Below, one piece after another: positions 19,044 to 27,939 of a DNA stretch of 64,000 nt (its first letter is position 1; every line of letters starts with the position of its first letter). This stretch comes from Prado023 sp963714995. GTDB lineage: Bacteria > Actinomycetota > Actinomycetes > S36-B12 > CAIYMF01. The stretch is taken from the NCBI GenBank assembly GCA_963714995.1, contig CAVQQP010000002.1, positions 213,723-277,722 of the forward strand, in the 5' to 3' direction. Both the position numbers and the translations under genes were made by a program. The notes beneath the pieces were generated by a model, which searched no databases, was not told where the DNA came from, and was given only the letters and a program-made list of their open reading frames with translations.

Positions 19044-19721
19044 TCAGAGCGCCGTTGCCATCTTCCGCGAGGCGATGACCTGGTCGATGACCCCGTACTC
19101 CACGGCGTCGTCGGCGGTGAGGATCTTGTCGCGCTCGATGTCCTTGGCGACCTGCTCGGGGGTGCGCCCGGTGTGCTTGGCGAGGATGCCCTCCATCTCC
19201 ACCCGCATCCGCAGGATCTCGTTGGCCTGGATCTCGATGTCCGAGCCCTGGCCACCGCCCTCGGTGTACGGCTGGTGGATCAGGACGCGGGCGTGCGGCA
19301 GGGCGAAGCGCTTCCCGGGGGCACCAGCCGCCAGCAGCACCGCCGCGGCCGAGGCGGCCTGGCCCAGGCACACGGTCTGGACCTGCGGCTTGATGAACTG
19401 CATCGTGTCGTAGATGGCCGTCATGGCCGTGTACGAGCCACCGGGCGAGTTGATGTAGATCGAGATCTCGCGGTCCGGGTCCATCGACTCCAGCGTGAGC
19501 AGCTGGGCCATGACGTCGTCGGCTGAGGCGTCGTCGATCTGGACGCCGAGGAAGATGATCCGCTCCTCGAACAGCTTGGCGTAGGGGTTCATGATGCGCT
19601 CGCCGTTGGCGGTGCGCTCACGGAACTCCGGCAGGATGTAGCGCGCCGCCGGCTGCTGGATACGGGTCACGAGGTGCTCCTGGGCTCGGGGGTCGGTGGC
19701 GGGCTGGTTCAGCAGGCTCAT
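19044..19721 (-). CDS. clpP2: ATP-dependent Clp protease proteolytic subunit (second copy)
   Basis: The 225-residue serine peptidase has a Ser in GQAASAAAVLLAAG, His in LPHARVLIHQP and Asp in IERDKILTADDA. ISIYINSPGGSYTAMTAIYDTMQF is the conserved oxyanion/handle region. Sequence style (QPYTEGGGQGSDIEIQA) matches the second actinobacterial ClpP, which forms mixed tetradecamers with ClpP1. The start overlaps the stop of the upstream clpP by four bases. Confidence 0.96.
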   Translation of the reverse strand: MSLLNQPATDPRAQEHLVTRIQQPAARYILPEFRERTANGERIMNPYAKLFEERIIFLGVQIDDASADDVMAQLLTLESMDPDREISIYINSPGGSYTAMTAIYDTMQFIKPQVQTVCLGQAASAAAVLLAAGAPGKRFALPHARVLIHQPYTEGGGQGSDIEIQANEILRMRVEMEGILAKHTGRTPEQVAKDIERDKILTADDAVEYGVIDQVIASRKMATAL

Positions 19722-20353
19722 GCGGTGCCACCCTCACCGGAGACGTCGCGCGCACTGCGCACCACGTGGTCGACGAAGCCGTACTCCTTGGCCTCGTCCG
19801 CGGTGAACCAGCGGTCGCGGTCGGAGTCGTTGCTGATCGTCTCGAGCGTCTGTCCGGTGTGCTGGGCGATCAGCTCGGCCATCTTCTTCTTGGTGTAGAG
19901 CATCTGCTCGGCCTGGATCTTGATGTCCGAGGCCGTTCCGCCGATCCCGCCTGAGGGCTGGTGCATCATGATCCGCGCGTGCGGGGTGGCGTACCGCTTG
20001 CCCTCGGCGCCGGCGCACAGGAGGAACTGACCCATCGAGGCGGCCAGGCCCATCGCGACGGTCGCGACGTCGTTCTTGACGAACTGCATGGTGTCGTAGA
20101 TCGCCATGCCCGCGGACACCGAGCCGCCCGGTGAGTTGATGTAGAGGTAGATGTCCTTGTCCGGGTCCTCGGCGGCCAGCAGGAGCATCTGGGCGCAGAT
20201 GGCGTTGGCCACCTGGTCCTCCACGACCGAGCCGAGGAAGATGATCCGCTCGCGCAGCAGGCGCTGGTACACGGAGTCATCGAAGCCGGGACCCGTGGGT
20301 GCCGGGGCGCGCAGCTCGGGCTGCGACGAGGTGGGGTACGGCAGTCCGTTCAC
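19718..20353 (-). CDS. clpP1: ATP-dependent Clp protease proteolytic subunit (first copy)
   Basis: The 211-residue ClpP has its catalytic Ser in MGLAASMGQFLLCAGAEG, His in TPHARIMMHQPSGG and Asp in SDRDRWFTADEA. It is the promoter-proximal member of the clpP pair and is translated with the second copy through an ATGA overlap. Trigger factor lies upstream on the same strand, behind a hairpin. The pairing is characteristic of actinomycetes, where both subunits are needed for an active ring. Confidence 0.96.
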   Translation of the reverse strand: MNGLPYPTSSQPELRAPAPTGPGFDDSVYQRLLRERIIFLGSVVEDQVANAICAQMLLLAAEDPDKDIYLYINSPGGSVSAGMAIYDTMQFVKNDVATVAMGLAASMGQFLLCAGAEGKRYATPHARIMMHQPSGGIGGTASDIKIQAEQMLYTKKKMAELIAQHTGQTLETISNDSDRDRWFTADEAKEYGFVDHVVRSARDVSGEGGTA

Positions 20354-20537
20354 GGGTGACCTCCGCTGGTTGGGGCGATCCTGATGCGGGCCAGCGGCCC
20401 GGTGATCGCGTCTGCAGTGACCCTAACCCGGGGGTCCGACACGGGCTTCCCCGGCGCCGCAGTTGTTCGCTCAGGGCGTGGGCAGCACGCGCACCGCAGC
20501 GACCGCGGCCCCGCGCCGCACCGCAACAACGCACCAA

Positions 20538-20572
20538 GCCCCCGCGACCGGCCAGGAGACCGGGGCGGGGGC
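20538..20572 (-). terminator. Hairpin downstream of trigger factor
   Basis: GCCCCCG at 20538–20544 pairs with CGGGGGC at 20566–20572, and CCGG at 20548–20551 pairs with CCGG at 20560–20563 inside it. It lies 39 bases past the tig stop and 184 bases before clpP1, so it probably limits read-through. No T-tract is present. Confidence 0.5.
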
Positions 20573-20610
20573 CCGTACGTGCGTGGTTCGCGTGGTAGCG
20601 CCGGGGCGCG

Positions 20611-21921
20611 TCAGCCGCCGAGGCCCGCGAGGCCGCCGGCAGCCATCGCCGCGGCGAGGTCGGCGTTGAGCGCGTCGAGGTCCACCTCGGCACCGGACGG
20701 GTCGACGATCGTCGCCTTCTCCATCACGAAGGCCAGCGCCTTGGCGCGGCGCACCTCGGTGACGGCCATCTGGACCTGGCCGGCAGCCACCAGCTCGTTG
20801 GCGAACTGGTCGGGGGTCATCCCGTACCGCGGCGCCTGCTGCATGAGCCAGGCCGACAGCTCCTCCTGCGCGACCGTCAGCTCGTTCTCCTCGGCGATCC
20901 GGTCGAGGAGGATCGCGCTCTTGATCCGCCCGCGGGCCTCGGACTCGAACTCGGCCTTGTGGTCGTCGTCGCCGTGGCCGTCGTGGAAGTGCTCCTCGAG
21001 CTCACGGGCGATCAGCGACTCGGGCAGCGGGAAGTCCACGGAGTCGACGAGCTGCTCGTGCAGCTTGGTGCGGGCCTGGACGCCCTGCTCGACGCGCTTC
21101 ATCCGGACCAGGCGCGTGCGGACGTCCTCGGTGAGCTCGTCCATGGTGTCGAACTCGCTGGCCATCAGGGCGAAGTCGTCGTCGGCGGCGGGCAGCTCGC
21201 GCTCACGCACCGTCGTGACCGTCACCGTGACGTCGATGTCCTTGCCCTCGTACTGACCGGCCTCGGCCGGGAACGAGAACGAGCGGACGTCGTCGGCCAC
21301 GGCTCCACGGACAGCGTCGTCGAAGCCCGGGAGGGGCTCCTCCTTGCCACCGACCTCGAAGCTCAGCGCCGAGGCCATGAGGTCCTCGACCTCCTCGCCC
21401 TCGCAGGAACCGGACAGGTCGACCAGCAGGACGTCGCCATCCTGTGCAGGACGCTCGACGTCGGTCAGCGTGGCGAACCGGGCGCGCAGGGCGTCGACCT
21501 GCTCGGCGACCTCCTCGTCCGTGGGCTCGGCACCGTCGACCTCGACGGTGAAGGCGTCCAGGTCGGGCAGGTCGAACTCGGGACGCACGTCCACCTCGAC
21601 GGTGAACGCCAGGTTCTCGCCGTCGTTGAGCTCCTGGACGTCGAACTCAGGGGTGCCCAGGGGCTTGAGGTTGTTCTCCGCCACGGCCTTCTCGAACGCG
21701 GCCGGGACGGCTTCGTTGACGGCCTCCTCGAGCACGAGGGCGCGGCCGAACCGCTGGTCGATCACCCGGGAGGGGACCTTGCCCTTGCGGAATCCGGGGA
21801 CCGTCACCTGGGCGGCGATGCGCTTGTAGGCGGCGTCCAGCTGCGGGGCCAGCTCATCGAAGGGCATGTCGACGGTCAGCTTGACTCGGGTGGGCGAGAG
21901 GGTCTCGACGTCGCTCTTCAC
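20611..21921 (-). CDS. tig: Trigger factor chaperone
   Basis: The 436-residue ribosome-associated chaperone and peptidyl-prolyl isomerase has three regions. The N-terminal ribosome-binding domain carries the signature GFRKGKVPSRVIDQRFG. The central FKBP-like domain includes GDVLLVDLSGSCEGEEV and PLPGFDDAVRGAVADDV. The C-terminal helical domain ends in an Ala/Gly-rich tail. It starts MKSDVETLSPTRVKLTVDMPF. Location upstream of clpP-clpX is conserved across bacteria. Confidence 0.96.
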   Translation of the reverse strand: MKSDVETLSPTRVKLTVDMPFDELAPQLDAAYKRIAAQVTVPGFRKGKVPSRVIDQRFGRALVLEEAVNEAVPAAFEKAVAENNLKPLGTPEFDVQELNDGENLAFTVEVDVRPEFDLPDLDAFTVEVDGAEPTDEEVAEQVDALRARFATLTDVERPAQDGDVLLVDLSGSCEGEEVEDLMASALSFEVGGKEEPLPGFDDAVRGAVADDVRSFSFPAEAGQYEGKDIDVTVTVTTVRERELPAADDDFALMASEFDTMDELTEDVRTRLVRMKRVEQGVQARTKLHEQLVDSVDFPLPESLIARELEEHFHDGHGDDDHKAEFESEARGRIKSAILLDRIAEENELTVAQEELSAWLMQQAPRYGMTPDQFANELVAAGQVQMAVTEVRRAKALAFVMEKATIVDPSGAEVDLDALNADLAAAMAAGGLAGLGG

Positions 21922-21966
21922 AGCGGCGCACTCCTAGCAGGTTGCAGGGATGGAACGGATGATCGG

Positions 21967-22039
21967 TCGGGGCGGGGAGACTCGAACTCCCGATCTCCTG
22001 CCCCCAAAGCAGGCGCGCTAGCCACTACGCTACGCCCCG
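21967..22039 (-). tRNA. tRNA-Pro (anticodon UGG)
   Basis: The 73-nt cloverleaf has acceptor stem CGGGGCG/CGCCCCG and a T-loop of type GTTCGAGTC. The anticodon stem CCTGC/GCAGG encloses the loop TTTGGGG, giving anticodon TGG. The 3' CCA is not encoded. It lies upstream of tig on the same strand. Confidence 0.95.
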
Positions 22040-22132
22040 TGACTGCCGCTGCAGTCTAGTCCACATCAGGGGGTACGCTGTTCCCCGTCCCTGAGGGCCA
22101 CTGCGGCTCGTCGCTGAACTCCTCCGGGGCAC

Positions 22133-22206
22133 GCGGGTGTAGCTCAATGGTAGAGCCCCAGCCTTCCAAGCTGGCCATGCCGGTTCGATCCCGGTCACCC
22201 GCTCCA
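22133..22206 (+). tRNA. tRNA-Gly (anticodon UCC)
   Basis: The acceptor stem is GCGGGTG/CACCCGC, and the anticodon stem CCAGC/GCTGG encloses the loop CTTCCAA. The T arm contains GGTTCGATCCC. CCA is encoded at 22204–22206. An integrase remnant begins 247 bases downstream, so the 3' end is a plausible ancient attachment site. It is divergent from tRNA-Pro. Confidence 0.95.
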
Positions 22207-22212
22207 CTGGAA

Positions 22213-22252
22213 AACAGCCCCTGACCTGCGTCGACGCGGGTCGGGGGCTGTT
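22213..22252 (+). terminator. Terminator hairpin after tRNA-Gly
   Basis: AACAGCCCC at 22213–22221 pairs with GGGGCTGTT at 22244–22252, and GACC/GGTC pairs inside it. The hairpin begins seven bases past the CCA of tRNA-Gly and is followed by TCTCATGT. This is the strongest terminator-like structure in the window. Confidence 0.75.
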
Positions 22253-22452
22253 CTCATGTATGCACAGATAGTGTCCGATAGTGACCGTTTCGTGCTGCGA
22301 GTGGCATGCTGTGACAGCACGCTCGCAGCACGCCACGGGTGCCCCCAGGGGTTCCCGAGCTCTCTGGGTGCCGGAAGTCTCGACCGTTGGTTGAGGGTCG
22401 TGCTGCGAACGTGCTGTGAGCCGACAGCACACCTGACGGGGAGGACGAGGGG

Positions 22453-22668
22453 ATGGCACGCAAGTTCGGTTGGTCCGCAAGCTGCCCAGCGGCCGGTACC
22501 AGGCCTCCTACATCAGCCCCGACGGGGCCCGGGTGAACGCCCCCACCACGTTCGTCAAGGAAGAGCACGCCGACAAGTGGTTGGCCGCCCAACGCACCGA
22601 CATCGAACGCGAGACCTGGAAAGGCCCCACCGTCGGCGTGACCACCCTGCGCGCCTACTCGTGGCCGA
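22453..22668 (+). pseudogene. N-terminal remnant of a tyrosine recombinase (phage integrase)
   Basis: ATG 22453 gives MARKFG. After a one-base shift at about 22470 the frame gives VRKLPSGRYQASYISPDGARVNAPTTFVKEEHADKWLAAQ, followed by DIERETWKGPTVGVTTLRAYS. This is the arm-type DNA-binding N-terminus seen in actinophage and ICE integrases. The core-binding and catalytic domains (R…H-R-Y) are absent. Coding sense ends at about 22665, where the strand becomes the reverse complement of the next gene's C-terminus. It marks a deleted integrative element at tRNA-Gly. Confidence 0.75.
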
Positions 22669-23311
22669 GCTGGACCTGCAGCCGCCCGGTCGCGGTGTAC
22701 AGCCAGCGTCGCTGCGACCACGCCGTGCCCGCCCGGGGGTTGGCCGCTCGCGTCGCCGACTCACTGACGGCGAACCCGAAACCCAGGTCCAGACAGACGA
22801 TCCTCACCACTCTGCGCCACACACCCCACGGCTGACCCGGCTCGGGAACCACGGCCACCGACATCGCGCGTCGTTCCGCGGTCCGCAGGATCAGGTCGAC
22901 CAGCGCGACTGCGCGGGTGACCTGAGCGCGGGACACCGCCACCGCGACGACCCCATCCGCAGTCGTGTGGAGCATGCCCCGCTCGTCCGGGCGGCCGGCG
23001 CGCAGCGCCGCACGGGTGGCCTGCACCACCGTGGATCGAACCGAGTCCCGCTTCGGTGACGGGGTTCGGGCGCGGGTTCGGCCGCGCGCAGGTGGGGCCT
23101 CGTCCTCGTCGGACAGTACGGGCGAACCCACACCGGGCTTGGTCAGCTCGGGCTCGGTCACCTGCACCTGCCGCGGACTCAACCTGCGCGCCGACACCAC
23201 GCCCCCTCCCACCGACCACCCCAGAGCCAGCCGGTCACCCCACCCGCTGCGCCAGAGCATTCTGGCCCGCCCGGCGCCGCCCGAGACCACGTCAGGGCAG
23301 GCTGTGGACAA
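22655..23311 (-). CDS. Hypothetical protein of mobile-element type, probably truncated
   Basis: The middle and end of this frame look genuine: a run from STVVQATRAALRAGRPD through RGMLHTTADGVVAVAVSRAQVTRAVALVDLILRTAE to VRIVCLDLGFGFAVSE, then WLYTATGRLQVQLGHE. They resemble a family of ~350-residue proteins seen in actinobacterial integrative elements, though I cannot name a domain. The only starts in frame are TTG/GTG and the first ~70 residues are low complexity, so the N-terminus is uncertain or broken. The C-terminus ends where the integrase fragment ends on the other strand, which suggests a deletion junction. Confidence 0.45.
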   Translation of the reverse strand: MSTACPDVVSGGAGRARMLWRSGWGDRLALGWSVGGGVVSARRLSPRQVQVTEPELTKPGVGSPVLSDEDEAPPARGRTRARTPSPKRDSVRSTVVQATRAALRAGRPDERGMLHTTADGVVAVAVSRAQVTRAVALVDLILRTAERRAMSVAVVPEPGQPWGVWRRVVRIVCLDLGFGFAVSESATRAANPRAGTAWSQRRWLYTATGRLQVQLGHE

Positions 23312-23687
23312 CCTGTGGACGACCGCGTGCGAGCCGACGACGCATGCAGTCTCGCCCGCACACCGCGATGAGAGGAGAGGATCCGTCGCAGCGTTTGAGC
23401 GCCTGTCCCCCCGCCGCCTTCATCGGCACCGCCCGACCATGCGGCACTGGCGGCGAATGGACGCGCCTGGTGTCGATGGTGGTTCCTGGTCGGAGCCGGA
23501 GCTCGACGCGGCTGGCGCGCGGTTGGCGACCACCGAGGTTGCGATGAGCGCCGCTTGGTGGTTCGGATCGACCGTTGACGGCAGCGCCTCGACGGCGAGA
23601 GCCTTCTCGCGGGTTCGTGCGGCTCGTGGGTGCGGTCAGCTCATGAGTGGCGCGTCTGCCGAGGGCCGGAACGTTGAGGAGGCGTGG
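23312..23687. other. Gap without recognisable gene
   Basis: Frames on both strands are open, as expected in high-G+C DNA, but none has a start with a ribosome-binding site or recognisable sequence. It may hold the lost upstream part of the element-type gene on the minus strand. GTTGAGGAGG at about 23673–23682 is the ribosome-binding site of the next gene. Confidence 0.5.
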
Positions 23688-24138
23688 GTGAGGAAGGTTG
23701 AGGTGCGCGTCATCATTCTCCGTCCCGTGGAGGACGTGTTCGCCTATGTCATTGCCGTCGAGTGCATGCCCGAGTGGCGCGGTGACGTCGCTGAGGCCGT
23801 CCAACTCACTGACGGTCCGTTCGGGGTGGGGACCCGGATCCGGGCCGGCGCCAGGCTGTTCGGGCGTCCCCTGGGAATCGTCGTCGAAGTGACCGAGTTG
23901 GAGCCCGACGCGAAGTTCGCCTACCGGCCTGTCTCGGGGCCGCTTCAGACCCACAACGTCTACACCTTCCGACAGCGAGGCCAATGGCACCCGGGTCACC
24001 CTCACCGACGAGATCGAACTGGGTGGCATCGTCGGGATTCTCGAGCCCGTGATGGCTCGTCTCGTCCGCCGGCAGTACGCGGCGAACCTCGGCAGGCTGA
24101 AGACCCTTCTCGAAGCGCAACCCGCCAGCGGGACGTGA
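23688..24138 (+). CDS. SRPBCC family protein, one-base frameshift
   Basis: GTG 23688 follows GAGGAG by about six bases. The first ~95 residues (VEVRVIILRPVEDVFAYV, PEWRGDVAEAVQLTDGPFGVGTRIR) form the START/polyketide-cyclase-like SRPBCC fold for hydrophobic ligands. At about 23970, TTCCGACAGC reads as nonsense. Dropping one C gives TFDSEANGTRVTLTDEIELGG and a normal C-terminal helix ending LKTLLEAQPASGT at 24138. The repaired protein has ~149 residues. A close relative follows at 24226. Confidence 0.65.
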
Positions 24139-24225
24139 GCCGCAGTCGCGTGCGATGCGTCATCGCCCTGGTGTCCTGCCCCTCTGGCCCCCTACGCTTC
24201 CGGCACGACCAGAGAGCGAGCGTCC

Positions 24226-24666
24226 ATGGAATCGTTCCAGATGACCATCGAGATCGATCGCCCACACGACGAGGTGTTCGCATTCCTCTGCGACCTTGAG
24301 AACGATCCACGGTGGCGCCGCGAGTGGGTGGACGCCAGGCGCACCTCAGAAGGCCCGATCGGCGTCGGCACGACAACCTCCCTCTTCGCGACGATCCTCG
24401 GCCGGCGAACTGAGGCCGTCTACGAGGTGACCGCGTACGACCCTGGCCGAACGGTGACGTGGAAGACGGTGCGCGGCCCCCTCCCCCTGACCTTCTGGCG
24501 CGGTGTCGAGCCACATAGGGAGGGCACACGGGTGACCATGGGCTACGCAGGCGACTTCCGCGGGTTGCTCGGGCTACTGCGACCGTTGATCATTCCCATG
24601 GGCAAGCGAGCCCTCAAGGGCGACCTCCCAACCCTCAAGCAACTGCTCGAAACCAGCGCGACCTGA
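24226..24666 (+). CDS. SRPBCC family protein
   Basis: The 146-residue intact member of the SRPBCC/polyketide-cyclase-like fold shows QMTIEIDRPHDEVFAFLCDLENDPRWRREW at the start, the central EGPIGVGTTTSLFATILGRR and a C-terminal helix RALKGDLPTLKQLLE. Such proteins bind hydrophobic small molecules, and the ligand is unknown. It lies 87 bases after a frameshifted relative in the same direction, so this looks like a tandem duplication. Confidence 0.85.
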   Translation: MESFQMTIEIDRPHDEVFAFLCDLENDPRWRREWVDARRTSEGPIGVGTTTSLFATILGRRTEAVYEVTAYDPGRTVTWKTVRGPLPLTFWRGVEPHREGTRVTMGYAGDFRGLLGLLRPLIIPMGKRALKGDLPTLKQLLETSAT

Positions 24667-24719
24667 GGCACCCCTCCCAGAGCCCTCCCGCACTCCAAGT
24701 GGGGCGGTCGACAGGCGGC

Positions 24720-24741
24720 GACAGGCGGCGGTGTGGGGCAC
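24720..24741. repeat. Short dispersed intergenic repeat, copy 1
   Basis: GACAGGCGGCGGTGTGGGGC matches a motif found between genes again at about 34381, 36396, 38859 and 47566. The shared core is GGCGATGTGGGGCA or a close variant. Here it lies just past the SRPBCC stop. Confidence 0.45.
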
Positions 24742-24832
24742 GCCGGTCCGGTCACGTGGTCGGCTGGTCGGGGACCTCTCGAATGGTGCGGATGGCGTTG
24801 AGGGGTAGGGGGAAGCCGATGTAGTCGGCGGA

Positions 24833-25192
24833 CTAGGCCAACGACCAGACTCCGACGAGCGCCGTCAGGGTGAGCACCGTCAGGAACGCGAACATGATCG
24901 CCGCCGCCCACTCGCGTCGGGCCAGGAAGTACCCGGGGCTCGCGATCACGGTGTACAGCAGCATCCCAAGTGCTGTTGCGGCGACAACCACCGTTCCGTG
25001 GGCCAACAAGGTGACGCCCCCGGCGATGAGCAGGACCGCCGTGACGAGCTCTGCGGTCAGGTGCAGTCCGATTTCAGCCCGAGATCGATCGGGCCTCGTG
25101 AGCGCCCCCTGGCCGATGCTGATGCCCCACCAAGCGACCATTAGCGCACCCACCACGAGGCAGTACGCGGCCAATGCCGACTCCACGGTCAT
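24833..25192 (-). CDS. Hypothetical four-helix membrane protein
   Basis: The ~119-residue product starts MTVESALAAYCLVVGALMVAWW and has four hydrophobic segments separated by short loops, including AELVTAVLLIAGGVTLLAHG and AAIMFAFLTVLTLTALVGVW. I do not recognise the family. A GTG at 25213 would add seven residues. It stands alone between genes on the plus strand, and its function cannot be inferred. Confidence 0.6.
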   Translation of the reverse strand: MTVESALAAYCLVVGALMVAWWGISIGQGALTRPDRSRAEIGLHLTAELVTAVLLIAGGVTLLAHGTVVVAATALGMLLYTVIASPGYFLARREWAAAIMFAFLTVLTLTALVGVWSLA

Positions 25193-25659
25193 ACTGTCCG
25201 CTACCCACTCCACCCGCTGCGCGTTGAACGCATGCTGGTGGGTCTCCTGACCGCCTGACCGGTTCGCATAGTCGAGCTGTTCTGGCGATCTGATCGTAGG
25301 TCAGGCCGGCAGAGTCAGCTCGACGACTTGGGTCCGGCGGTGCATCACCTCAGCGCACGCTCGGGTGCGCTCCTGTGGCTGCGTGCATGGCTCCAGGTTG
25401 GGACATTTCGAGCCGTGGGGACCGTTACGGATGTCGGTGGCGAGGCATGCCCTCTACCCGCAGCTGCCGCAAGGCCCGCCATGACGATCGCCCGGACTGG
25501 GAAGGGTGCCGCGAGCCCGGGGGTTCGGTCCTCATGGCCGAAGGCGCGTCATTGAGGCGACACCAGTAGCGTCGAACCCGCCGGCGGTGCCAGCCTCGAA
25601 CAGGAGGAGACCCCCGGGTGAGCTCCACACGAGGGGCTGATCGAAGAGGAGGCTGGGCA
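25193..25659. other. Intergenic region without recognisable gene
   Basis: No credible coding sequence was found on either strand. The right end holds AGAGGAGG at about 25645–25652, the ribosome-binding site for the methyltransferase GTG start. Open frames here lack starts, codon bias or familiar motifs. Confidence 0.5.
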
Positions 25660-26424
25660 GTGCTCGACTTCTACCCACGCTTCTACGCCGCGATCGCCAC
25701 CAGCCCGGCGCACGCCGAGTTCGCCAAGCGGCTGTACGGCGCCGACCTGGGCCAGCACGGGTTCGCCGACCTCGCTCAGCTCACGTTGGTGGCTGACGCC
25801 TCAGGCCTCAGCACCGGCCAACGGGCGATCGACATCGGCTGCGGCGACGGGCGAATCTCCGATCACCTCGCTGAGGCGACCGGTGCCGTGGTTGACGGCA
25901 GCGACCTCAACCCCGCTGCGATCACCCTCGCCAGGTCAGGCAACGCCCAGCCGGCAGCCGAGTTCTTTGAGGCGGACATCAACACCCAGGAGCTGCCGGA
26001 GGGCCGATACGACGCCATCATCTCCATCGACTCGCTGTACTTCGCCACAGACAAGGATGCCGTGGTCACGGGCTGGGCCCGGGCGTTGAGACCCGGCGGG
26101 CGGCTGGTCATCATCTACTCCCACAGTTGGGAGCCCTGGGTCCCTCGGCATCAGTTCGATGCTGCTGCGTTGGCGCCCGAGCGGACCCCCGCTGCGGTCG
26201 CCCTTGCAGCTGCGGGGCTGGTCCCCGACCTGGTCGTCGACCTCACGCAAGCCGACTACGAGTTGGCCAGGCGCCGCGAACGGCTGATCAGGGAATTCGC
26301 TGACCAATTCGTGGCCGAGGGCAACGCGTTCATCGCCGAGAACCGGCTCGGGGACGCGTTGGGCATCCAGCGCGCATGCCAGGCCGGGCTGCATGCCCGC
26401 TACCTCTACCGCGCCTCCCGCTGA
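25660..26424 (+). CDS. Class I SAM-dependent methyltransferase
   Basis: The 254-residue product contains motif I IDIGCGDGRISDHLAEATG, an acidic end to strand β2 (VVDGSDLNPAA), and motifs around AEFFEADINTQELPEGRYDAIISIDSLYF and the post-III RPGGRLVIIY. This is the Rossmann fold of class I methyltransferases; the substrate is unknown. GTG at 25660 is chosen because AGAGGAGG lies seven bases upstream. The frame extends to GTG 25618 without such a site. Confidence 0.85.
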   Translation: MLDFYPRFYAAIATSPAHAEFAKRLYGADLGQHGFADLAQLTLVADASGLSTGQRAIDIGCGDGRISDHLAEATGAVVDGSDLNPAAITLARSGNAQPAAEFFEADINTQELPEGRYDAIISIDSLYFATDKDAVVTGWARALRPGGRLVIIYSHSWEPWVPRHQFDAAALAPERTPAAVALAAAGLVPDLVVDLTQADYELARRRERLIREFADQFVAEGNAFIAENRLGDALGIQRACQAGLHARYLYRASR

Positions 26425-26673
26425 CCCCCCGATCAACGCCGGGCCGCAGCCCGGCCTGAACACGGTAGGGCGACCGGCGGGGCGGTCCGAGAGGCGGTGC
26501 TGCAAGGCGTCAGGCAACCCGGAGTGCCGTCTGGTTACCTCGTGGGGCTCTACCGTTGCCGGATGACGCCAGGTCGGGTTCCGCCGCCTCCACGTCGGGA
26601 CCACTGGCCCTTTCCGAGCCGGCCCCGCGGTGGCGATCATGGGACCGGGCGGTAGGCGTTGGGCGCAGGCCCG

Positions 26674-27013
26674 GATGGTGACGATAGAGGGTCGACAGTC
26701 ATCGCGCGGACCGCTGAGGACGTCTTCGACTTCGTCGCCGACGAGCGCAACGAGCCGACGTACAACCCACGCATGACCCGGGTCGAACAGGAGACGCCCG
26801 GGCCTGTTGGCAAGGGGACTCGATGGTCGGCGACGATCGAGTCACGAGGCGAGCCGCTTCGACATGACGATCGAGGTCACCGACCACGTCAGGCCGTCCC
26901 GTCTGGGCATGACGACCCGCATGTCTGCAGCTGTGATCACCGGCGCGCTCACCTTCGAACCCAATCCCGCTCGGGTTTGGGGCGCTCCCGCCTTGGTCAC
27001 GCTGGGTGAGATG
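26674..27013 (+). pseudogene. Broken SRPBCC family gene
   Basis: Sequence from three frames is needed. ATG 26674 gives MVTIEG, the next frame gives STVIARTAEDVFDFVADERNEPTYNPRM and GPVGKGTRWSATIESRG, and another gives RFDMTIEVTDHVRPSRLGMTTRM plus ALTFEPNPA. Together they spell most of an SRPBCC protein, but the C-terminal helix is missing. Shifts are near 26690 and 26855. It is the third such gene in 3.4 kb. A hairpin repeat follows at 27046. Confidence 0.65.
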
Positions 27014-27045
27014 AGGTGTGAACGGCCGGCTACAGGCCCGTCCTG

Positions 27046-27090
27046 CTGGGCGCTGCAATGCCCGCCACGAAAGCGCCCAGCTCGCGGCGG
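27046..27090. repeat. Hairpin-forming repeat, copy A
   Basis: CTGGGCGC at 27046–27053 is the inverted complement of GCGCCCAG at 27073–27080, followed by CTCGCGGCGGA. A near-identical element occurs at 28915. It could be a small mobile repeat or a terminator-like structure. Confidence 0.55.
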
Positions 27091-27196
27091 AAGGGGGCAG
27101 GCACCAGTTCAGCCCGGGCGACCTGGCAGCGCGGTCACTGGGTCCGGCGCCGGGTGGCGACCGCCGGTGTGGCGGTGTTGGCCGACGGGACCACCC

Positions 27197-27939
27197 TCAT
27201 CCGCCGGTTCTGGCGGCTGCGACGGCAGCGGCCGGCGAGCCGGTGAAGACCGGGCCATGCCCGGGGACGACCACGTCCGCGGACAGACCCGACAGTGCTG
27301 TCAGCGAGGCGCGTGCCTGGTCGTTGTCGTGGTTGAAGAACGCCGGCAGCAGCGTAGGGCCGGCCGGGTGGGCGAGCGCATGCTCGGTCATCAGCGCGTC
27401 GCCGGCGAGCAGGGCACCCCGCTCGGGCAGGTGGAACGCGCAGTGCCCCGAGGTATGGCCCGGGGTAAAGACAGGGATCGGCCGGCCCGGGATGTCCAGC
27501 ACCTGGGTGGTGAACGTCTCCACGGCGCCGAGCCGTTCGACCTTGGTGACACCCAGCGACATCGCCTCGCGGACCCAGACGATCACGTCGCGTCGCCAGG
27601 CCATCGCAAGCAACGTCCTGACCGAGACCTGCTCGATGCGCTCACCGGTCGCGTTGGGTACCTCCAGCGCGTGGGCAAGCACCCGCTTGCCGTGGACGGT
27701 GCGGAAGAGCTCCGCGCTGCCCAGATGGTCCGGGTGGGCATGGGTCAGGATGACCGCAGCCACATCCGCTGGCGACCGGCCTAACCGTGCCAGCGACGCG
27801 ATCACCCGATCCCGATCACCCGGGTAGCCGGTGTCGACCAGGGTCACCTCGTCGCCGTCGACCACCAGCACCCATCCACGTGCTTGGCTCGGGCATGCCA
27901 CATCCCGGGCGCAACCTCACGGACATCAAGGTCGTTCAT
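27197..27939 (-). CDS. MBL-fold metallo-hydrolase, one-base frameshift near the N-terminus
   Basis: The protein has the metal-binding motif THAHPDHLGS, the later His in TPGHTSGHCAF, Asp in LLAGDALMTEH and the final PGHGPVFTG, so it is a metallo-β-lactamase fold hydrolase. ATG 27939 begins MNDLDVREVAPGMWHARAKHV, a typical family start. About one base is missing at 27865–27880 before WVLVVDGDEVTLVDTGYPG. Without repair only an internal start at 27901 would remain. The repaired length is ~247 residues. No operon partner is visible. Confidence 0.75.
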
